DNA of 7,847 nt, taken from Thermoplasmata archaeon. Lineage in GTDB: Archaea; Thermoplasmatota; Thermoplasmata; Thermoplasmatales; Thermoplasmataceae. This document shows, piece after piece, positions 4,130 to 7,847 of this stretch. The notes under the pieces are model-generated. The model ran no database searches. It saw nothing but the letters and a program-made list of their open reading frames with translations, and was not told the DNA's origin. Where the stretch lies: NCBI GenBank assembly GCA_021833045.1, contig JAKBGP010000092.1, positions 1-7,847 of the forward strand, written 5' to 3'. How positions within the stretch are numbered: position 1 is the stretch's first letter; the number at the start of each line of letters is the position of its first letter. A program made the position numbers and the translations under genes.

Positions 4130-6897
4130 TGATCATCTCTTTTCAAAACGGATAATTTAGCAGGATCGTTTTCCTTTTCATTCTGCTCAATTATATATAT
4201 CTTCCTTTTTTGCCTTATTAGTGTTGTTACTACATCCTTAGGCACGTGGCAAATGTCCCCTTTGTGAATATAATAGTCTTTGTCCTTCCATGCCAGAGGA
4301 GGAATGTCTTCCATGGCGGATATAAGAACATATTCGATGTCTTCTTTTACTTCTTGGTTATCCGGTTCCTTTTTGTCAGGTTCGTTTAATTTCCTTCCAG
4401 TTAGTGCTACCATACCATTGCTCATTGAAATCAAGCCTTCAGCGGCCATACTCGGCAGTATTCTCTCGTTTAGTAACTCAAGAGATTCTACACCGTCAAC
4501 TATAGAAAACTGGATATTTTTGAGTATGTCAAAAGGTTTTATCCACATACCTTTCTTGCCATTAGAGATACTAAAGGCTGCCTCCATGATGGCTCCTTTA
4601 ATTGCATAAGATTGATTTAAATCGAATGTTATTTTCCCCTTATTATTGTCCTCTAAAGCGTCCATATTTCCTTTTATTTGTGAAATTTGGGACACAACCT
4701 TATCAGTTTTGGTATCATTCGGTAGCAATTTGGAAAAAGAGTGTGTTACCAAGTTGGAGTCTGTAATTTCCTGATTAATATCACTATAAGTAGCACTCTC
4801 CTTCACTAGTCTCTCTATATCTAAGTTTTTATTTTCTCCTATATCTGGCAACATGGTAAAAGATGTGCTACTCCCCATTGATTGACTAGTAATATTCAAT
4901 GGATCAGAGGGTAGCACCCCATTTTCTGAAAGTGCTACCTGCTCCTTCAATGTATTATTATCTAACATTCCATTATTGTTATCCTTCTGATCTGGAGGGT
5001 AATCTTCGAGAGTTTTACTTCCTTTATTATCAGCGTTGCTAGTTGGCTCTTTATCCCTCCCACTTTTTGACATGACTTTGCTATCAACTGGAACAATAAA
5101 CAACCCTAGCCAAGCTCTCAGTGGCATTTTTTCAATCTTCTTCTCGCAAGTTATGTTACGGAAACCTACAGTTTCCAGTGCTTTCCCTAACTTTGATACA
5201 TTAATAAGATCAGCCTGTAAATTGTTCTTCTTTGCCCACTGTCTGGCATCTTTCTCTATAAAGCTTTTGATCGTTAAAAGCTGTTCATTACCATTCTGTT
5301 TGTCAACCTTAAAAATCAAATCTATATCTATTCCTTTCTTCTTGGCGATTTCCTTGGCTTCTTCGATTTCTTCTACTATCTCTCCGTTATTTGCTCTTTC
5401 CTGAATATATGCTTGGGATGGATTCGAATGTCTATCGTATTGTTTTTGGGACTCTTCTATTGTTAGCTGGCCTGTGAATTTTTTCCTTTCCATAAAGGGC
5501 AAGAGATAGTCATCTACTACCTCACTGAAGATCAAATCTAGTTCATCGGGGTTTTCTAAAGTCTTAACAAATCTGTCTATTTCAACCGGAGATAGAAGCT
5601 CTTCTAGGTAGTTCTCGAAAACAATGAATACGGGAGTTCTCCTATGAAATGCCCTCATATTGTCTTTCGTTTCAGGCAACTTATTCGTTGCCATTATCCA
5701 CTTTGCTCTGGAGTTGAATGTGAAGTTTCCTCCATTCTTTCTGTCAGCGGTTATATCTGAATAGTCAGTGGCTCTCTTGAAAATTTCACTTTTTATAATG
5801 CCCCCAGCTTCACTGGTAATATTTGCAAATTTTCCATACAGTTCTGGCCTTTTGAACTTATCGCTCTCGATATCCTGAACCGAGACCGAGCTCACGTTGT
5901 CCTTGCCGAGTAGCAATTTTATAATTGTAATTACGATTGACTTTCCCTCTCCACCCGATCCTATTAATGTTGCACTTCCCTGCGGGATATAACCAGGTGT
6001 CAATGTCCATGCTATAATTTCATAAATCTGTATGATCTTCTTTTCTTTTTCAGGATCGCCTGTGAACATAATCTCTAAGAGTTTTCTGAATGTGCCCGAC
6101 TTTCTACCTTGTATGTATTTCCGTGGAATATGCGAAAGATAGTAATACAGAGGACTATGCGGATTTAGTAACTTTTTCTGTACGTCAAAGAGTCCATTCT
6201 CAAGCGGAATTAATCCCTCTGGGAGTGGCATGATCTCTTCCATTGTTTTTCTGATCTTCGCAGGATCTACTATCCTGGTTCGGTTCTTGATATACTCAAT
6301 AACTTTTGCAATCTGCTGTGGGTCCAAATTGGCATTGTATTGAATAAGCGATTTAAAGAAGGGTTCTCCGTCTTTGAGATACATTTCACTAACAAACGGA
6401 TGTATTATTCCCGAGTCGTACTCTGTGAATATCTTATTCTTTAGTTCATGCTCTAATATATCGTTCCCGCACTTCACATGGCTAAAAGACTTACGCCCCT
6501 TCGAATCTTCATCAAACCACCTATTTTCTGGGTCCAAGCCAAACATCGACGCTCTCAAGAAAGCTCCATTTCCTTCATATTCTGGCTCAGCTTCAATGGT
6601 CCCATCCCAAATACCATCAAGCTTACTTGAAATAGATTCGAGTTCGTTTATTTCATTTCTAATATCCTCCTTTGTTTCTTCATTAGTCTGTAAATTAACT
6701 ACTTCACTGCAAAACTTAATAGCCCCCGTAAGGAGATGTTTAAGGTTATTAAGGTCTGATTCAGAAAGCTTCCTCTTACCATCTAGGAAAGGTTTGGCCT
6801 GATGTTTCACAACCTTACAGTCAGCAACGCTTGTAAATTTCTTGTCAATAAAAAGAGTGCTAGTGGGATCAAAATTGTTATCTTCTTCTATTTTCAT
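4126..6897 (-). CDS. SF3 (D5/P4-type) replicative helicase with GINS-B-like C-terminal extension
   Basis: A 923-residue ATP-driven DNA helicase of plasmid/phage type. Residues about 150-290 match the D5 N-terminal pattern (LIPLENGLFDVQ, NPHSPLYYYLSHIPRKY). The SF3 core has Walker A GSGGEGKS (313-320), Walker B with Glu363 (FANITSEAGG), a B' region (ITADRKNGG), motif C KWIMATNKLPE with Asn405, and an Arg pair at 419-420. A D5-type C-terminal winged helix follows at about 540-603. A polar Asn/Ser-rich linker runs from about 605 to 755. Then come a winged-helix-like domain (about 763-836, ending LISMSNGMVALTGR) and a segment at 855-904 resembling a GINS B domain (DIPPLAW, YYIHKGDICHVP). The first 150 residues show no primase motif. 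I chose ATG 6897 because GAGG (6907-6910) lies nine bases upstream; a TTG at 6903 would add two residues. The helicase class is certain, the C-terminal assignments tentative. Confidence 0.93.
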   Translation of the reverse strand: MKIEEDNNFDPTSTLFIDKKFTSVADCKVVKHQAKPFLDGKRKLSESDLNNLKHLLTGAIKFCSEVVNLQTNEETKEDIRNEINELESISSKLDGIWDGTIEAEPEYEGNGAFLRASMFGLDPENRWFDEDSKGRKSFSHVKCGNDILEHELKNKIFTEYDSGIIHPFVSEMYLKDGEPFFKSLIQYNANLDPQQIAKVIEYIKNRTRIVDPAKIRKTMEEIMPLPEGLIPLENGLFDVQKKLLNPHSPLYYYLSHIPRKYIQGRKSGTFRKLLEIMFTGDPEKEKKIIQIYEIIAWTLTPGYIPQGSATLIGSGGEGKSIVITIIKLLLGKDNVSSVSVQDIESDKFKRPELYGKFANITSEAGGIIKSEIFKRATDYSDITADRKNGGNFTFNSRAKWIMATNKLPETKDNMRAFHRRTPVFIVFENYLEELLSPVEIDRFVKTLENPDELDLIFSEVVDDYLLPFMERKKFTGQLTIEESQKQYDRHSNPSQAYIQERANNGEIVEEIEEAKEIAKKKGIDIDLIFKVDKQNGNEQLLTIKSFIEKDARQWAKKNNLQADLINVSKLGKALETVGFRNITCEKKIEKMPLRAWLGLFIVPVDSKVMSKSGRDKEPTSNADNKGSKTLEDYPPDQKDNNNGMLDNNTLKEQVALSENGVLPSDPLNITSQSMGSSTSFTMLPDIGENKNLDIERLVKESATYSDINQEITDSNLVTHSFSKLLPNDTKTDKVVSQISQIKGNMDALEDNNKGKITFDLNQSYAIKGAIMEAAFSISNGKKGMWIKPFDILKNIQFSIVDGVESLELLNERILPSMAAEGLISMSNGMVALTGRKLNEPDKKEPDNQEVKEDIEYVLISAMEDIPPLAWKDKDYYIHKGDICHVPKDVVTTLIRQKRKIYIIEQNEKENDPAKLSVLKRDDQ

Positions 6898-7042
6898 CTT
6901 CAAACGCCTCTAAAATGAGTAGTTTTGACCTGTTCGACTTGGCACACTCTTTAAAAGAAACATTAATTACCTTATTTTGGTTATACGACATGCTGACTAT
7001 TTTTAGGGGGGTTGCAGCCCCTCTTAATATTTCACTATTCAT
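6878..7042 (-). CDS. 54-aa orphan protein ahead of the helicase gene
   Basis: 54 codons from ATG 7040-7042. This start overlaps the previous stop by eight bases and suits translational coupling; a longer reading from ATG 7069 adds nine residues but has no ribosome binding site. Its end overlaps the helicase start by 20 bases, and the helicase ribosome binding site lies inside it. The product is basic overall, with a strand-like middle (KIVSMSYNQNKVINVSF), one Cys and a charged helical end (LLILEAFEDENRRR). No family is recognised. Because it covers the helicase start, its translation may also control helicase output. Confidence 0.55.
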   Translation of the reverse strand: MNSEILRGAATPLKIVSMSYNQNKVINVSFKECAKSNRSKLLILEAFEDENRRR

Positions 7043-7229
7043 CTCTTTTTTCCCTAGTTTTCTTGTCATTAACTAAGTGAATCTGTGTACCGTCGCTATC
7101 GTTTCTCGAGGGATTCAATTGAACACTTTTCTTCTCTAATAAATGATCCAAAAGGTCTTCACCGGTCAATTCCTTCCAAAGTTGAAATAGTCGCCTAGGG
7201 TCACCAAAATTATATCTACTTTCTGGCAT
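7035..7229 (-). CDS. 64-aa orphan protein, second gene of the operon
   Basis: Three ATG codons (7256, 7238, 7229) compete. GGAGGGGG at 7239-7246 leaves 12 bases after its GGAGG core to the last ATG but almost none to the middle one, so 7229 (MPESRYNFGD) is preferred; the longest form would be 73 aa. It overlaps the RHH gene by 14 bases. The N-terminal part looks helical with an aromatic face (RRLFQLWKELTGEDLLDHLLEKK), and the last 25 residues are polar and charged, ending in KKTREKRDE. I recognise no family. Its place between an RHH regulator and the helicase is that of a copy-control or replication-accessory protein, which is inference. Confidence 0.6.
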   Translation of the reverse strand: MPESRYNFGDPRRLFQLWKELTGEDLLDHLLEKKSVQLNPSRNDSDGTQIHLVNDKKTREKRDE

Positions 7230-7359
7230 TTTTCTCATCCCCCTCCACAATATCAAATTGTAGAGCTGCTTGCACCATTAATCGTGATAATGACAAACCC
7301 AGCCTTTTCGCCTTTCTCAAGAGCTTTTTCTTATCAGTTTTTGAAACGTAAACGTTCAT
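7216..7359 (-). CDS. 47-aa ribbon-helix-helix (CopG/Arc-like) regulator
   Basis: 48 codons including TAG, starting at ATG 7357-7359; an in-frame stop lies 11 codons upstream and no other usual start intervenes. The layout is that of a minimal RHH dimer. A short strand (MNVYVSKTD) is followed by a basic helix (KKKLLRKAKRLG), the typical loop 'LSLSRL' and a second helix (MVQAALQF). RHH proteins bind inverted repeats through the paired strand. On many small replicons CopG-type members repress their own operon and the replication gene. As first gene of the helicase operon, next to a promoter region with dyads, it is a good candidate autorepressor and copy-number regulator. It overlaps the next gene by 14 bases. 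Confidence 0.8.
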   Translation of the reverse strand: MNVYVSKTDKKKLLRKAKRLGLSLSRLMVQAALQFDIVEGDEKNARK

Positions 7360-7499
7360 TTTAATCTTTACTCTAGGTAAGTGTATCTAAACATAGTTAT
7401 TATACATTTGCTAATTCTAATCATAAACATATTCAGATACACATCTTAAGTATCATATATAATGTATATGTTTATATCTATGATCTGTATACAAAAAAT
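7360..7499. promoter_or_regulatory. Divergent promoter region with dyad symmetries
   Basis: This gap separates the leftward operon from the rightward gene. For the rightward gene TTTATATC (7471-7478) is centred about 26 bases before the ATG at 7500, which suits a leaderless message. For the leftward operon TATAATAA (7397-7404, minus strand) is a candidate TATA box with a leader of about 15 bases. Two dyads are present. CATATA-N5-TATATG (7454-7470) abuts the rightward TATA box. GTGTATCT (7381-7388) with AGATACAC (7435-7442) encloses the leftward TATA box. They are possible operators for the two flanking RHH proteins. Confidence 0.5.
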
Positions 7500-7847
7500 A
7501 TGGTAGAAAAGAAAATTCCCGTTTCATTGAACAAGACGGATTACGCATTTCTAAATCACATTCAACAGGGGTTGCTTTATTCTGGAAGTTCCATAACGGG
7601 TGTTTTTGATTTTAGTGATATTCTGAAAGCCTGTGTTTTGCATTCGTCATTAAAAATAATAGAAGAGTGGGGTCGAGATGGTAGAAAGACCGTTGAGGGG
7701 TTCTTAAATGAGATTGGAATAGAAAATACTGAGGTTCCAGATAGTCTTGGAGAAATTTTTCATGAAAAAAAATTAGATCAAAATATGAGAATTGCTAAAT
7801 TATTCATGGATAGAAATGAACCAGTCAAGTCAAGACTCAGATCGGAA
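7500..7847 (+). CDS. RHH-like DNA-binding protein, C-terminus beyond window
   Basis: Open from ATG 7500-7502 through 116 codons to the window edge, the only rightward gene seen. The start fits a leaderless transcript from the TATA box at 7471-7478; there is no ribosome binding site. Residues 4-19 (KKIPVSLNKTDYAFLN) look like an RHH strand leading into helix 1. FDFSDILKACVLHSSLKIIEEW (about 37-58) looks like the loop and helix 2, with a longer linker (GLLYSGSSITGV) than in the 47-aa protein. A mostly helical, charged region follows and could be a dimerisation or effector part. The assignment as RHH is moderate and could also be an unrelated helical protein. Divergent placement beside the replication operon suggests a regulator or partition-type partner. 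Confidence 0.7.
   Translation, partial: MVEKKIPVSLNKTDYAFLNHIQQGLLYSGSSITGVFDFSDILKACVLHSSLKIIEEWGRDGRKTVEGFLNEIGIENTEVPDSLGEIFHEKKLDQNMRIAKLFMDRNEPVKSRLRSE

Noticed and set aside
4280..6802. Plus-strand ORFs of 109, 122 and 142 codons (4280-4609, 5036-5404, 6374-6802)
   Set aside because: All three lie antisense inside the helicase gene, have Ser/Phe/Leu-rich shadow composition and no recognisable domain.
2473..7384. Inverted 11-bp match TAGGTAAGTGT (7374-7384, and minus strand 2473-2483) flanking the operon, as possible element ends
   Set aside because: Several 11-bp inverted matches are expected by chance in a window of this size, and no target duplication or recombinase accompanies them.

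Overview
The window is AT-rich and looks archaeal, most likely from the Thermoplasmatales or a close relative. Three observations support this. A secreted protein carries the tandem 'VTFTESGLP..SSW' repeats that are typical of thermoplasmatal cell-surface proteins. Several genes have TATA boxes about 26 bases before the start codon and no ribosome binding site, so their transcripts would be leaderless. Other starts have GGAGG-type sites. The lineage is inferred from these features, not from any marker gene.

Left part (1-2496). A large secreted repeat protein runs off the left edge on the minus strand; its start and TATA box are visible. Next comes a sparse 1.1-kb stretch. It holds one convincing small gene of 58 codons with a strong ribosome binding site, a start-less remnant that looks like the C-terminal part of a ribbon-helix-helix (RHH) protein, and a 53-base block of alternative hairpins.

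Central part (2497-7359). This is a compact minus-strand operon that looks like the replication module of a plasmid or integrated element. In transcription order it encodes a 47-aa RHH regulator, 64-aa and 54-aa orphans, a 923-aa SF3 (D5/P4-type) helicase, 92-aa and 43-aa orphans, a 150-aa four-cysteine protein, and an acidic small protein whose reading frame appears to shift at a CCCCAAAAA run. A separate 83-aa winged-helix protein lies at the end. From the RHH gene to the 150-aa gene every junction overlaps, by 4 to 20 bases, so translational coupling is likely. Several of these genes are short and easily missed (7216-7359, 3723-3854, 2863-3030, 1589-1765).

Right part (7360-7847). A 140-base divergent promoter region with dyad symmetries separates the operon from a rightward gene for a second, longer RHH-like protein that leaves the window.

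The most interesting feature is the helicase. It has no primase domain that I can see. Beyond the usual D5-type core it carries a long polar linker, a winged-helix-like domain and a C-terminal segment resembling the B domain of archaeal GINS proteins. This could be a way for a mobile replicon to dock onto the host primase or replisome. No transposase, integrase, CRISPR array, tRNA or rRNA was seen.
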